Positions 1 through 7,841 of a stretch of 64,000 nucleotides of DNA are shown here, piece after piece. Within the stretch, counting starts at the first letter, position 1. Each line of letters starts with the position of its first letter. The stretch spans positions 2,762,001 through 2,826,000 of the forward strand of contig NZ_CP053187.1 of assembly GCF_013046825.1 (NCBI RefSeq), in the 5' to 3' direction. The translations under genes and the position numbers were made by a program. The notes under the pieces are model-generated. The model searched no databases. It was given only the letters and a program-made list of their open reading frames with translations, and was not told where the DNA came from. Source of the stretch: Turicibacter sanguinis. GTDB lineage: Bacteria; Bacillota_I; Bacilli_A; MOL361; Turicibacteraceae.

Positions 1-338
1 CGATTCACTTTTTTATTATTCGTTAATGCTTGCTCAATTGGAAGACCATGTGTATCCCATCCTGGAATATATGGTGCGTAATATCCATCCATATTTTTAA
101 AACGCACAACAAAATCTTTCAAAATTTTATTTAATGCGTGCCCCATATGAATATTTCCATTGGCATAAGGTGGTCCATCATGTAAAACGAAAGGTGTTTT
201 ATCTTGATTTTTTTCCAACACTTTCTCATATAATTTTTCATCATACCACGTCTGTTCAATTTGTGGTTCACGATTTGGAAGATTTCCACGCATTGGGAAA
301 TCTGTTTTAGGCATTAATAATGTCTCTTTTAATTCCAT
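1..338 (-). CDS. ileS: isoleucyl-tRNA synthetase, N-terminal fragment
   Basis: Charges tRNA-Ile with isoleucine in the cytoplasm. Only the first 112 codons lie in the window; the rest runs off the left edge. The class I signature appears as HMGH at residues 64-67, followed by ALNKILKDF, which matches bacterial IleRS. The ATG at 336-338 is preceded by AAAGGAG at a normal distance. A T-box leader lies directly upstream, and the gene follows the divIVA-like gene as ileS follows divIVA in B. subtilis. Identification is secure; the C-terminal part cannot be judged. Confidence 0.97.
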   Translation of the reverse strand, partial: MELKETLLMPKTDFPMRGNLPNREPQIEQTWYDEKLYEKVLEKNQDKTPFVLHDGPPYANGNIHMGHALNKILKDFVVRFKNMDGYYAPYIPGWDTHGLPIEQALTNNKKVN

Positions 339-382
339 GTCGACAACTCCTTTTTGATTTATCCATCAAATAGTTTAAGACA

Positions 383-625
383 ATAAAAAAAACTTTCCGT
401 CACATAAGGACGAAAAGTTCGTGGTACCACCTTAATTTACAACAAAAGGATTTCCTCTTATTGCCTCAAACTATTTATCGCATAGTATACGTCATGTTTT
501 AATTCACATGAAAGCTCCTGGCTGATTCTATTTCATCATTTTTATCGGCCTTTCACCAACACCGACTCGCTAAAAAAAAGAGGAAAAAATAGCATGGTCC
601 AATCATCGCTCATATTCACTATATT
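383..625 (-). promoter_or_regulatory. T-box riboswitch leader of ileS
   Basis: On the minus strand the leader contains the T-box motif AAGGTGGTACCACG (420-433), immediately followed by a terminator with stem AACTTTTCGTC/GACGGAAAGTT (391-419) and a U-run (383-390). Upstream are the GGTGAAAGGCCG segment of Stem I and a likely specifier ATC at 524-526, which would read tRNA-Ile. Uncharged tRNA-Ile is expected to stabilise the antiterminator and allow ileS transcription. The T-box and terminator are seen directly. The specifier assignment and the 5' limit near 625 are inferred. Confidence 0.93.
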
Positions 626-669
626 TGACTTAAATTTTAAAGAATTTAAGTTAAAAAATCAATACATTT

Positions 670-1086
670 TTAACATTTTCCCCAACAATTTTTAATATCT
701 TCAATTTTCGAGTTTAAAAAGTCGATTAACTCATTTTTAATTTGTAATTGTTGTCGTTCAAACAAGGCTGTTTCTTCTGTAATTTTTTCTACATCCTGGA
801 CAGCTTGATTAATAATTACTTGCGAAATTTTCTCAGTTTCTTGGATAATTTTCATCGCATCACGTTTAGCATGAGTTTTTAAAAGCTCGATTTGCGCAAG
901 CTCTGATTTCATTTGTTGTTCAGAACTTTCTTGCATCGCATGAATCTCTTTTTTCAACGACTTATTCTGCTTTTCTAAGGCTTCAATTTGCTCAATTAAT
1001 AAACAGAAAACACGATATAACTCCTCATCTGAAAATCGTCCCCACGATTTTTTCATTTGACTTTTCAACATTTCAGCTGGTGTCAT
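670..1086 (-). CDS. divergent DivIVA-like coiled-coil protein
   Basis: A 138-residue protein, almost all predicted coiled coil after residue 25, occupying the divIVA position between ylmH and ileS. The first 30 residues have the DivIVA layout: TPAEML, then a basic WGRFSDEELYRVF segment resembling the FxxGFRGYDxxEV region that binds curved membrane. The usual exposed Phe appears replaced by Trp15. A longer reading from 1119 is possible, but the ATG at 1084-1086 follows AGGGGG at a good distance, whereas the upstream Met overlaps ylmH. It ends in CWGKC, with two cysteines. It is shorter than B. subtilis DivIVA (164 aa). The role as a pole/septum scaffold is inferred from position and N-terminal pattern. 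Confidence 0.7.
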   Translation of the reverse strand: MTPAEMLKSQMKKSWGRFSDEELYRVFCLLIEQIEALEKQNKSLKKEIHAMQESSEQQMKSELAQIELLKTHAKRDAMKIIQETEKISQVIINQAVQDVEKITEETALFERQQLQIKNELIDFLNSKIEDIKNCWGKC

Positions 1087-1099
1087 TTTGTTCCCCCTA

Positions 1100-1867
1100 T
1101 CACACGGTTTTCCCGACAATAATTACAAATCGTTCACTTTTAGTTCGACTTTTTAAAACTTTTAATCTAAATCGTCCATGTCGTTTAATTGACAAGACAT
1201 CTCCAATTTGACAAATACGTGAGTGATTTTGTTCAATCACCCAATTAACTTGAACCCCGGCTTGCATGATATACTCATGGACTTGTGAACGCGAAACTTT
1301 CATTAAACTAGCCACAATGACATCTAAACGCATCGAACTAATAATGATTTCAAATTCATCTTCCTGATCGATTTTTTCAAACTGGGAAATTGAAGATTCT
1401 TTGATTAAAATTGAATGTTTTCCTACCTTATGAAAATGTTGGAGAAAAAATTCTGAAAATTCTTCACATATTGCTAAATAAATTCTTCCATTTGATAGGA
1501 CAACAATATCTCCAATCAATGAGCGATCAATATTTAAAGCAGTTAAAGAACCTAGAATTTGTGGATGTTTTAAGGTAACTAATTTTTGATTATACTCAAT
1601 TTCATAACCCTTCACATACTGACTGAGATTATTTAACTTTAAATAATCAGGATATAGGATTGCACGCTTTCGCTCAGCCTTTTGAAAGCCACCTTCAAAA
1701 CTGACTCGGACTTCACTGTTTTGGTTGACTAACATCTGAACAATTTCTTGTTCACGAAGGGTTAGAAATTTGGTTGTTTTTATTTTGTGACTATAGTAGA
1801 CTTGATTAACCCAATCCGATACCTTTAATACGAATTGATGCTCATGCTTATTAAAATGCTCTAACAT
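1100..1867 (-). CDS. ylmH: YlmH family S4-domain RNA-binding protein
   Basis: 255 residues. The C-terminal third (about residues 180-245) is an S4 RNA-binding domain, visible as RLDVIVASLMKVSRSQVHEYI followed by a GVQVNW strand. The N-terminal part matches YlmH of the sepF-ylmG-ylmH-divIVA operon. In B. subtilis YlmH is linked to ribosome rescue of peptidyl-tRNA and to the division operon. The ATG lies two bases after the ylmG stop with no clear Shine-Dalgarno, so translation is probably coupled to ylmG. Confidence 0.92.
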   Translation of the reverse strand: MLEHFNKHEHQFVLKVSDWVNQVYYSHKIKTTKFLTLREQEIVQMLVNQNSEVRVSFEGGFQKAERKRAILYPDYLKLNNLSQYVKGYEIEYNQKLVTLKHPQILGSLTALNIDRSLIGDIVVLSNGRIYLAICEEFSEFFLQHFHKVGKHSILIKESSISQFEKIDQEDEFEIIISSMRLDVIVASLMKVSRSQVHEYIMQAGVQVNWVIEQNHSRICQIGDVLSIKRHGRFRLKVLKSRTKSERFVIIVGKTV

Positions 1868-1869
1868 GG

Positions 1870-2121
1870 CTAAAACAGTCTAAATAATCCTTGCATGGCG
1901 ATATCTAAAACAATAAAGGCCACGATTGGAGAAAAATCAATCATTCCAATAGGTGGTATGATTTTTCTAAAAATAGATAAATATGGCTCAACAAAACTTG
2001 CTAAAACGCGTCCTAACTGCGTTTGGCGACTTTCTGGAACCCAACTCATAATAATATAAATTAGCATCATGGTCTCATAAAATCGCAAAACAAGACTTAA
2101 ATAATAGACGATGTTTCCCAT
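1870..2121 (-). CDS. ylmG: YlmG/YggT family membrane protein
   Basis: 83 residues with two hydrophobic segments (about 4-25 and 62-82) separated by a polar loop containing WVPESRQTQLGRVLASFVEPYLSIFR-type features and the PPIGMIDFSPIVAF motif typical of YGGT proteins. It probably acts at the membrane with the division proteins encoded beside it. A GAGGAG site precedes the ATG. It sits 6 nt after sepF and 2 nt before ylmH in one operon. Confidence 0.92.
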   Translation of the reverse strand: MGNIVYYLSLVLRFYETMMLIYIIMSWVPESRQTQLGRVLASFVEPYLSIFRKIIPPIGMIDFSPIVAFIVLDIAMQGLFRLF

Positions 2122-2127
2122 AATTTA

Positions 2128-2631
2128 TTACTCCTCAATATCTTGTTGTAGTTCTTGAACAGTGACTTGTCCTTCCGTTTCTACATTTCGAGGTGTACAT
2201 AAGAATAAGTTTGTTCCCACGCGTTTAATATCCCCATCAATGGCATAGATGGTTCCACTTAAGAAATCAACAACGCGTTTTGCTTGTGCTTTTTCTAATC
2301 GCTGTAAATTGATAAATACTGGATAATTATCTTTTAAGCAATCTGCAATATCTTGTGCATCAGAATATTCATTTGGTTCACGAATAATCACTTTATTTAA
2401 ATTGCTATCTAAATTTGCTTTATTTAACTCTTTATTCATTGTCATCACAGTACTTTTCCCTTTGTTATTTGAATGATTAGATTGGTTTGGAATAGCCGTT
2501 AATACTGGCTTTGCTGCAGGAATTGGTTTTAAAACTTCTGGCTCTTCAATTTCCTCTTCCTCTTCAAATTCCATTTCATATTCGTCTTCATCGATTCCAA
2601 TAATTGATTTGAACTTGTCTTTAAAACTCAT
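2128..2631 (-). CDS. sepF: cell division protein SepF
   Basis: 167 residues. The N-terminus (MSFKDKFKSI) is a short amphipathic membrane-anchor helix, followed by a very acidic stretch (about 16-32) and a Ser/Asn-rich linker. The C-terminal SepF fold (about 80-160) contains VIIREPNEYSDAQDIADCL and RVVDFLSGTIYAIDGDIKRV. SepF polymerises and tethers FtsZ to the membrane at the septum. AGGAGGAG precedes the start. The position between ylmE and ylmG is the conserved one. Confidence 0.96.
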   Translation of the reverse strand: MSFKDKFKSIIGIDEDEYEMEFEEEEEIEEPEVLKPIPAAKPVLTAIPNQSNHSNNKGKSTVMTMNKELNKANLDSNLNKVIIREPNEYSDAQDIADCLKDNYPVFINLQRLEKAQAKRVVDFLSGTIYAIDGDIKRVGTNLFLCTPRNVETEGQVTVQELQQDIEE

Positions 2632-2679
2632 ACTTCTACTCCTCCTAGAATCATTAATTTATAAAGGCTTCATCTCTTA

Positions 2680-3330
2680 CTAGTCTTGAAATAAAATTGA
2701 ACCTAGACGGACATAAGTCGCCCCTTCTTCTACCGCAATTAAATAATCATTACTCATCCCCATTGAAAGTTCTTGACACGATTTATAGTTTTTTTCTAAA
2801 TCAAGTTGTAATTGTTTTAATTCACTAAAGCATCTTCTGAGAGTCAGTTCATTCTCTGTATTTGGTGCCATTGTCATTAATCCAATAACCTCAATTTTAG
2901 AAAACGAATTTAATTGTTCTATAAATGTGACCACTTCATCTTTGGCTAACCCATGCTTAGTCTTTTCACCACTAATATTCACTTGAATTAAACACTTTAA
3001 TGGCTTATCGCGATACTTTTCAATCTCCTTTGCTAAAGAAAGACGATCAAGAGAATGTAAAACATCGATCTCATTAATGACTTCCTTTACTTTCCGTGAT
3101 TGAAGCGTTCCGATGAAATGCCATTCAATTGGCAAATGTAATTGCGCTTTTTTTTCAAGAAGGGCATCCACTCTATTTTCTCCCATGATAGTAATTCCGC
3201 AATCATAGAGCCTTTTCATCTGTTCAACATTTACATATTTTGTGGCAGCAACAATACGAACTTTTTCGCAATCGCGCTGACATGCCTGAATATCTTGTTG
3301 GACTTGTTCAACGTTTTTTTCAATATTCAT
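2680..3330 (-). CDS. ylmE: YggS/YlmE family PLP-binding protein
   Basis: 216 residues from the ATG at 3328-3330, which follows AGGTG at 6 nt; a GTG three codons upstream is less likely. A single-domain alanine-racemase-like barrel: VAATKYV holds the PLP lysine (K31), followed by GENRV, WHFIGTLQSRK, INISGE-like and GLMTMAP segments and the C-terminal RLGSILF. The family maintains pyridoxal-phosphate homeostasis. First gene of the sepF operon, as in B. subtilis. Confidence 0.95.
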   Translation of the reverse strand: MNIEKNVEQVQQDIQACQRDCEKVRIVAATKYVNVEQMKRLYDCGITIMGENRVDALLEKKAQLHLPIEWHFIGTLQSRKVKEVINEIDVLHSLDRLSLAKEIEKYRDKPLKCLIQVNISGEKTKHGLAKDEVVTFIEQLNSFSKIEVIGLMTMAPNTENELTLRRCFSELKQLQLDLEKNYKSCQELSMGMSNDYLIAVEEGATYVRLGSILFQD

Positions 3331-3374
3331 CTTATTCACCTGTCAACTTCCAATATTACTGCATGATATTATAA

Positions 3375-3383
3375 ATTATACCA
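3375..3383 (-). promoter_or_regulatory. extended -10 promoter for the ylmE-sepF operon
   Basis: On the minus strand TGGTATAAT, a TGn-extended -10 element with a perfect TATAAT hexamer, lies about 45 nt upstream of ylmE. No good -35 is visible, as is common for extended -10 promoters. Confidence 0.6.
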
Positions 3384-3431
3384 TAATTCATTATGAATGG
3401 AAATTTTTTTTAAAGAAGTCCTCTCCAATTC

Positions 3432-3698
3432 CTAGTATTGTGTCATGCTTTGAGTCACATTAACAATAATTACATCTTCCCCAATTTTTAAAATTTGATT
3501 CCAAGGAACAACCACTGCTTCATCATCCTTTGAAAAAAAACTCATAAATCGCATCGATGGTTGAACCGTAATCGCAATAATCTGTCCTGAATTTGTATCA
3601 ATTTTCAAACTAGATACAAATCCGATTCTCTCGCCCGTTACCACATTGATGACATCTTTCTCTTCTATATCGCTTAATGTCATGATACTATCTTTCAC
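3432..3698 (-). CDS. ylmC: YlmC/YmxH family PRC-barrel sporulation protein
   Basis: 88 residues from the GTG at 3696-3698, which follows AGGTGGG; an upstream ATG at 3725 would add nine residues but lacks a good ribosome site. PRC-barrel features are clear: a KDVINVVTGERIGFVSSL core, then GQIIAITVQPS, VVVPWNQILKIGEDVIIV. B. subtilis encodes YlmC at the same place after sigG, and the YlmC/YmxH family is linked to sporulation. The molecular role is unknown. Confidence 0.88.
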   Translation of the reverse strand: MKDSIMTLSDIEEKDVINVVTGERIGFVSSLKIDTNSGQIIAITVQPSMRFMSFFSKDDEAVVVPWNQILKIGEDVIIVNVTQSMTQY

Positions 3699-3765
3699 CT
3701 TGATCCCACCTTTTCTTTCTATCAATTCATATTATGAAGAAAGGAGACTAAATATGTGATCACCA

Positions 3766-3798
3766 TAAAAAAATAGATGGGGGACTCCCATCTATTTT
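3766..3798 (-). terminator. rho-independent terminator of sigG
   Basis: Stem AAATAGATGGG/CCCATCTATTT (3771-3781 with 3787-3797), 5-nt loop, followed on the minus strand by a run of T. It overlaps the sigG stop codon. Confidence 0.88.
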
Positions 3799-4576
3799 AA
3801 CTTTTCATCATTTCTTCCATGACTTGTAATGCATTTTTCTCTAATCTTGAAACTTGTGCTTGAGAAATACCAATCTCGGCAGCTATCTCCATTTGGGTTT
3901 TTCCCATAAAGTAACGGTCATGTATAATTCGTTTTTCACGTTTTCCAAGGCGTTTAAATCCTTCTTCCAACATTAATTTAACACTCCATTTATCGTCAGT
4001 AATACTATCATCCTTTATTTGATCTATTAAATGAATCGTATCGCCTCCATCATTATAGATTGGAGAAAAGATTGAAACGGGATCGGATATAGCCTCCACT
4101 GATAACACAACGTCAATAGGTTCGACTCCTATAGCTGCTGCTATTTCTTCGTTCGTTGGATCTCGTTGGAGTTCTATTGAAAGTTGATCCTTAACTTGTA
4201 ATACTTTATACGCCGTATCTCTTAAAGAGCGAGATACACGTAATGAATTATTATCGCGTAAATAACGTCTGATTTCACCGATAATCATAGGGACGGCATA
4301 CGTTGAAAACTTGACTTCATGTGATAAATCAAAGTGATCAATCGCCTTCATTAAACCTAGACATCCGACTTGAAATAAATCATCAAGATTTTCACCACGA
4401 TGATTAAATTTTTTAATAATACTTAACACCAGCCGCAAATTTCCTTTGATTAAACTTTCTCTGGCCTCTACATTTCCATTTTGAAAGCTTTTAAACAATT
4501 CGGTCATTTCCGCATTACTTAATACTTCTAACTTAGCTGTGTCAACTCCTACGATATCTACTTTATGTTTTGACAT
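3797..4576 (-). CDS. sigG: forespore sigma factor SigG
   Basis: 259 residues from the ATG at 4574-4576, preceded by AGGAGGGG; a Met seven codons upstream is unlikely. Sigma region 2 reads NLRLVLSIIKKFNHRGENLDDLFQ and KFSTYAVPMIIGEIRRYLRD; region 3 starts at SLRVSRSLRD; region 4 ends with the helix-turn-helix KTQMEIAAEIGISQAQVSRLEK. Length and the N-terminal KHKVDIVGVDT match SigG rather than SigF. It directs late forespore transcription. It lies 114 nt downstream of sigE, as in B. subtilis, where both read-through from spoIIG and a private promoter contribute. Confidence 0.96.
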   Translation of the reverse strand: MSKHKVDIVGVDTAKLEVLSNAEMTELFKSFQNGNVEARESLIKGNLRLVLSIIKKFNHRGENLDDLFQVGCLGLMKAIDHFDLSHEVKFSTYAVPMIIGEIRRYLRDNNSLRVSRSLRDTAYKVLQVKDQLSIELQRDPTNEEIAAAIGVEPIDVVLSVEAISDPVSIFSPIYNDGGDTIHLIDQIKDDSITDDKWSVKLMLEEGFKRLGKREKRIIHDRYFMGKTQMEIAAEIGISQAQVSRLEKNALQVMEEMMKS

Positions 4577-4690
4577 GATGGCCCCTCCTAGTTGCATTAC
4601 AATTACAGTTGTATCTACTGAAAAGTATGAGCAACATCAGACCAAATCATTCATAAATTAGCTAATTATTGTGTGTGTTTTTTCGACAAG

Positions 4691-5401
4691 TCACTTTGTT
4701 TTTAAAACTTCTTTTCTAATTTTATCAATTATCTTTTTCTCTAATCTTGAAATATAAGACTGTGAAATATCTAGCTTTTGTGCAACTTCTTTTTGTGTCA
4801 AAGGGTCTTCCCCACACAAACCAAAACGCATATACATAATTTCTCGTTCACGACGTTTTAAGCGATTAATAGCATCAAACACAAGCTGTCTTTCAACATC
4901 TTCTTCAATATCTTTATAAACCTCATTCTCCTCTGTCCCCAATATATCTGACAGCAGTAATTCATTTCCATCCCAATCCACATTGAGCGGTTCATCTAAC
5001 GATACTTCATTTCGAATTCGATTCGTTTTTCTAAGATGCATTAAAATCTCATTTTCTATACATCGTGAGGCATAAGTCGCTAGTTTAATATTTTTGTCCA
5101 TTTTAAACGTTTGAACCCCTTTTATTAGCCCTAACGTCCCAATACTAATTAAATCTTCAAGATTAACACCCGAACTTTCAAATTTCTTCGCAATATAGAC
5201 AACCAAACGCAAATTATGTTCGATGAGCGTCTGTCTAGCTCGTTCATCTCCACCTTGAAATCTTGTTAAGACATTAAATTCTTCGTCTTTTGATAATGGT
5301 TCAGGAAGTGTTTCATTTCCACGAATATAGTTGACATATTTATTTTTACGTTTAAACAACCTTTCAATAAGCGCTATGACCCAATTAATTAAATGATGCA
5401 T
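4691..5401 (-). CDS. sigE: mother-cell sigma factor precursor pro-SigE
   Basis: 236 residues from the ATG at 5399-5401, which follows AAGGGGGAAG. The first 27-29 residues form a hydrophobic/basic pro-sequence ending near YVNYIRG, which aligns with the YYIGG processing region of B. subtilis pro-SigE, followed by ETLPEPLSKDEE. Region 2 has NLRLVVYIAKKFESSGVNLEDLISIGTLG; region 4 has LTQKEVAQKLDISQSYISRLEKK. It controls early mother-cell genes after cleavage by SpoIIGA, encoded 32 nt upstream in the same operon. Confidence 0.96.
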   Translation of the reverse strand: MHHLINWVIALIERLFKRKNKYVNYIRGNETLPEPLSKDEEFNVLTRFQGGDERARQTLIEHNLRLVVYIAKKFESSGVNLEDLISIGTLGLIKGVQTFKMDKNIKLATYASRCIENEILMHLRKTNRIRNEVSLDEPLNVDWDGNELLLSDILGTEENEVYKDIEEDVERQLVFDAINRLKRREREIMYMRFGLCGEDPLTQKEVAQKLDISQSYISRLEKKIIDKIRKEVLKTK

Positions 5402-5433
5402 CTTACTTCCCCCTTTTTTAACTCCTAACAAAC

Positions 5434-6207
5434 TTATATATTTTGAACCATTTTAGGTTGTAATAAAAAATCGTAATCAATAAAAGTATTATCAATAACC
5501 CCAATTAACACATTATGAACCACTTGATTATCAATGAGTAATAACGTTGGCCGAAAAACTAATAATAATTGATCCTCTTCATTGATAACAGAATAATGTG
5601 TATACCAATAAGAAATATTCCGTTCATTTAAAAATTCAAGAATCGAATTTCCACTTAATTTTATTTTTGGCATTATCATAATTGCTTGCCGCGTTTTTTC
5701 ATCTAATAAATGATTTCCGGTATCTACAAATCCAGTCCCTTTAATCTCTTTTTCTCCACAAAATATTTTAACAGAATAAGTAAATTGTTGAATCGTTTGT
5801 TGTTCCCCTATCCACCTTACTTTGAGAATATAGCATATCGTAATAAAAACTGAAATGATAAAAAGTGAAATAATATATGGAATAATCGTCATTTCAAATT
5901 TAATAAAATGAGCAATCGAATAAATACTTCCACTTAAAATCATACTCAAACAATAAAAGTATAAAACTTTTGTACCATATTTCTTAACTGGCTGTTTTTT
6001 AAAGACGATCCAAATCATAACAAATGGAACCAAGCCAATCAAAAAGGTAATGTCTATTGTAAACAAGAAGGTGCTTAGTAGTAATCCAACACTCAATCCT
6101 ACTAATAGTCTCGAATATTGAAACTCTTCATCGGTAAGAATCGCAACGCCCGTTAAAATTAAATAATCATAAATTAAGTTTTGAATAATGAAAAGATCAA
6201 TATACAT
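5434..6207 (-). CDS. spoIIGA: pro-SigE processing aspartic protease SpoIIGA
   Basis: 257 residues from the ATG at 6205-6207, with GGAGGAG upstream. The N-terminal half has about five hydrophobic membrane segments (residues 1-150). The C-terminal half carries the aspartic protease motif FVDTGNHL and the conserved IMIMPK strand. The enzyme sits in the septal membrane and cleaves the SigE pro-sequence when signalled by SpoIIR from the forespore. It is followed by sigE in the standard spoIIG operon. An insertion sequence begins about 150 nt upstream, outside the apparent promoter. Confidence 0.95.
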   Translation of the reverse strand: MYIDLFIIQNLIYDYLILTGVAILTDEEFQYSRLLVGLSVGLLLSTFLFTIDITFLIGLVPFVMIWIVFKKQPVKKYGTKVLYFYCLSMILSGSIYSIAHFIKFEMTIIPYIISLFIISVFITICYILKVRWIGEQQTIQQFTYSVKIFCGEKEIKGTGFVDTGNHLLDEKTRQAIMIMPKIKLSGNSILEFLNERNISYWYTHYSVINEEDQLLLVFRPTLLLIDNQVVHNVLIGVIDNTFIDYDFLLQPKMVQNI

Positions 6208-6245
6208 AATTGCTCCTCCTTTCTCATACCATTTCCTATAACTAA

Positions 6246-6278
6246 ATTGTATCGGAAAAGAAGTGTAAAATCTGTCAG
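6246..6278 (-). promoter_or_regulatory. candidate spoIIG-type promoter with 21-bp spacer
   Basis: On the minus strand CTGACA (6273-6278) and TACAAT (6246-6251) are separated by 21 bp, placing +1 near 6239, 32 nt before spoIIGA. B. subtilis spoIIG has a similarly over-long SigA spacer that depends on Spo0A. No exact TGTCGAA Spo0A box is present here, so the Spo0A dependence is inference. Confidence 0.5.
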
Positions 6279-6355
6279 TTCTTTGATGCAATTTTTGAAA
6301 TATTGAATTTATTAGATTAATTTTTTGAACTTCTTTTAAAATATTTGTTAAATTT

Positions 6356-6385
6356 GGTTCTATAATATTTGGTGTTGCTGATTAA
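6356..6385 (+). repeat. left terminal inverted repeat of the ISL3 element
   Basis: 30 bp, with GGTTCT at the outer tip and GTGTTGCTGATTAA inside. It matches the reverse complement of 7812-7841 at 23 of 30 positions. The preceding TTT also matches outside the right end, so the exact tip is uncertain by about 3 bp. Confidence 0.88.
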
Positions 6386-6406
6386 GCAGCACTTTTTTCA
6401 TGGCAT

Positions 6407-6430
6407 CAAAAAAAGAGACATCAAGTCTCT
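6407..6430 (-). terminator. minus-strand hairpin terminator inside the IS leader
   Basis: On the minus strand AGAGAC-TTGAT-GTCTCT followed by seven T. It would stop transcription that enters the element from ftsZ and heads towards spoIIGA. Confidence 0.65.
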
Positions 6431-6487
6431 ATCCTGTTACAATGTTATCGGCTAAAACAATATTGAAAGGATAATTTTTGATGTCTC
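6415..6487 (+). promoter_or_regulatory. hairpin that can mask the transposase start codon
   Basis: GAGACATCAA at 6415-6424 is a perfect reverse complement of TTGATGTCTC at 6478-6487, which contains the transposase ATG (6481-6483). In RNA started outside the element the two could pair and hide the start. RNA started inside, downstream of 6424, would lack the 5' arm. The same 5' arm also forms the smaller hairpin at 6414-6430. Confidence 0.55.
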
Positions 6488-7767
6488 ACTCATATTCTAC
6501 TAGAAAATTTTTAAATATTAAAGATAAAAATATCATCTTTCCTGAAGATTATTTTGAAGAAGTTAAATTAAATGGGATCACTAGCTTTGTTTTTAAGGGA
6601 ATCTTATCTTACCAACCCACTCATTGTGAACACTGTGGAACTCTTTTTGATTCCAATTTTAAAAAGCATGGGTTTAAAACTTCTCGAATTATCATTCCAA
6701 AAGTATCACTCCATGATACCTATTTAGTTTTAAAGAAACAGCGTTATTATTGTGGGCATTGTCAATCCACCTTTACATTAAAAACATCTATTGTTGAAAA
6801 GAACTGTTATATTTCTTACAATACGAAACACGCGATTGCTTTAGAAGCTCAAAATAAAATTTCAGAGTGCGATATTGCCCGTCGCCATCAAGTTTCTCAT
6901 TCAACCGTTAATCGGATCATTCATAGCTTTTATGAATCTCAAACTTTGAACTTTAATGATCTACCTGAAAATCTTTGTTTTGATGAATTTAAATCGGTAA
7001 AATCGGCTGAGGGTCATATGTCTTTTATCTTTTGTGATGCAGATACCAAGCAGATTATTGATATCATTGAAGATCGACGCTTAACCTCTCTTCAGACTTA
7101 TTTCAAGCGATACACAAAAGAAGCTCGTGCGCGTGTGAAACATATTGTCACTGATATGTACGCCCCTTATATCAGTTTGATTAAGGAGCTTTTTCCTCAT
7201 GCCAAAATTGTCCTTGATAAGTTTCACCTCGTTCAACATATCTCCCGTGCACTCAATAAAACACGTATTCGATTAATGAAAAAATTCAAAAAACATGGTC
7301 GTAAATTCAAACGTTACTGGCGACTATTTTTAAAATCACATACCCTACTCGATACCACAACTTATCGATCTGTTTATTGTTTTAAGCAACCGATGCGTGA
7401 AATAGATATCTTAAACTTCCTTCTCGATTTATCACCTGAATTAAAAGCAACTTATGAGCTTTATCAAGATTTACTATTCGCCATTCAATCGAAAAATGTG
7501 AATCGATTTAATCACTTACTTGAAACAGAACATCCAATGATTTCACCCGAACTTCAAACATCTTTTCAAACCTTTAAAACCTATACTTCTTATATCTACA
7601 ATACTCTGACTACTCCCTATACTAATGGTCCTATTGAAGGAATCAATAATAAAATTAAAGTCATCAAACGTATCGCGTTTGGATATCGCAGCTGCTATCA
7701 TTTCAAATCAAGAATTCTTATGATTCAAAATCTAACTAAACCCAAAAGAAAAATCCTAGCAGCATAG
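6481..7767 (+). CDS. ISL3 family transposase
   Basis: 428 residues. An N-terminal zinc-binding region has CEHCG and CGHCQ pairs (about residues 40-100), then a helix-turn-helix around SECDIARRHQVSHSTVNRII. A DDE catalytic core follows: Asp in CFDEFKSVK, Asp in IVTDMYAPY, and Glu in NGPIEGINNKIK near the C-terminus. The reading frame is intact. The ATG at 6481 lies about 10 nt after GAAAGG; a TTG one codon upstream is unlikely. It cuts and pastes its element through the flanking inverted repeats. Confidence 0.95.
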   Translation: MSHSYSTRKFLNIKDKNIIFPEDYFEEVKLNGITSFVFKGILSYQPTHCEHCGTLFDSNFKKHGFKTSRIIIPKVSLHDTYLVLKKQRYYCGHCQSTFTLKTSIVEKNCYISYNTKHAIALEAQNKISECDIARRHQVSHSTVNRIIHSFYESQTLNFNDLPENLCFDEFKSVKSAEGHMSFIFCDADTKQIIDIIEDRRLTSLQTYFKRYTKEARARVKHIVTDMYAPYISLIKELFPHAKIVLDKFHLVQHISRALNKTRIRLMKKFKKHGRKFKRYWRLFLKSHTLLDTTTYRSVYCFKQPMREIDILNFLLDLSPELKATYELYQDLLFAIQSKNVNRFNHLLETEHPMISPELQTSFQTFKTYTSYIYNTLTTPYTNGPIEGINNKIKVIKRIAFGYRSCYHFKSRILMIQNLTKPKRKILAA

Positions 7768-7779
7768 CTACTAGGATTT
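7741..7779 (-). terminator. hairpin terminator at the 3' end of the IS transposase
   Basis: A 13-bp stem (7751-7779, including one G-T pair) with a 3-nt loop overlaps the transposase stop codon. On the minus strand it is followed by TTTTTCTTTT, so it can terminate antisense transcription coming from ftsZ. On the plus strand there is no U-run. Confidence 0.55.
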
Positions 7780-7811
7780 CAATTCGGTCGTTCATTGTAA
7801 TAGGTCACAAA

Positions 7812-7841
7812 TTAATCAGCAACACTATTTGACAAAGAACC
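7812..7841 (-). repeat. right terminal inverted repeat of the ISL3 element
   Basis: Reverse complement begins GGTTCTTTGTCAAATAGTG and ends TGCTGATTAA. It pairs with the left repeat at 6356-6385. Confidence 0.88.

Larger units (their letters stand above)
6356..7841 (+). mobile_element. complete ISL3-family insertion sequence
   Basis: A 1486-bp element bounded by imperfect 30-bp terminal inverted repeats that share GGTTCT at the tips and GTGTTGCTGATTAA inside. It holds one transposase gene of the ISL3 family. It separates spoIIGA from ftsZ, which are close neighbours in relatives. Its right end abuts the U-run of the ftsZ terminator, so neither flanking gene is broken. No 8-bp target duplication is visible. 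Confidence 0.92.

Noticed and set aside
4682-4688. Exact Spo0A box TGTCGAA just after the sigE stop, with others near 52785 and 53960
   Set aside because: A 7-mer of this kind is expected several times by chance in 64 kb, and none sits at a convincing promoter position.
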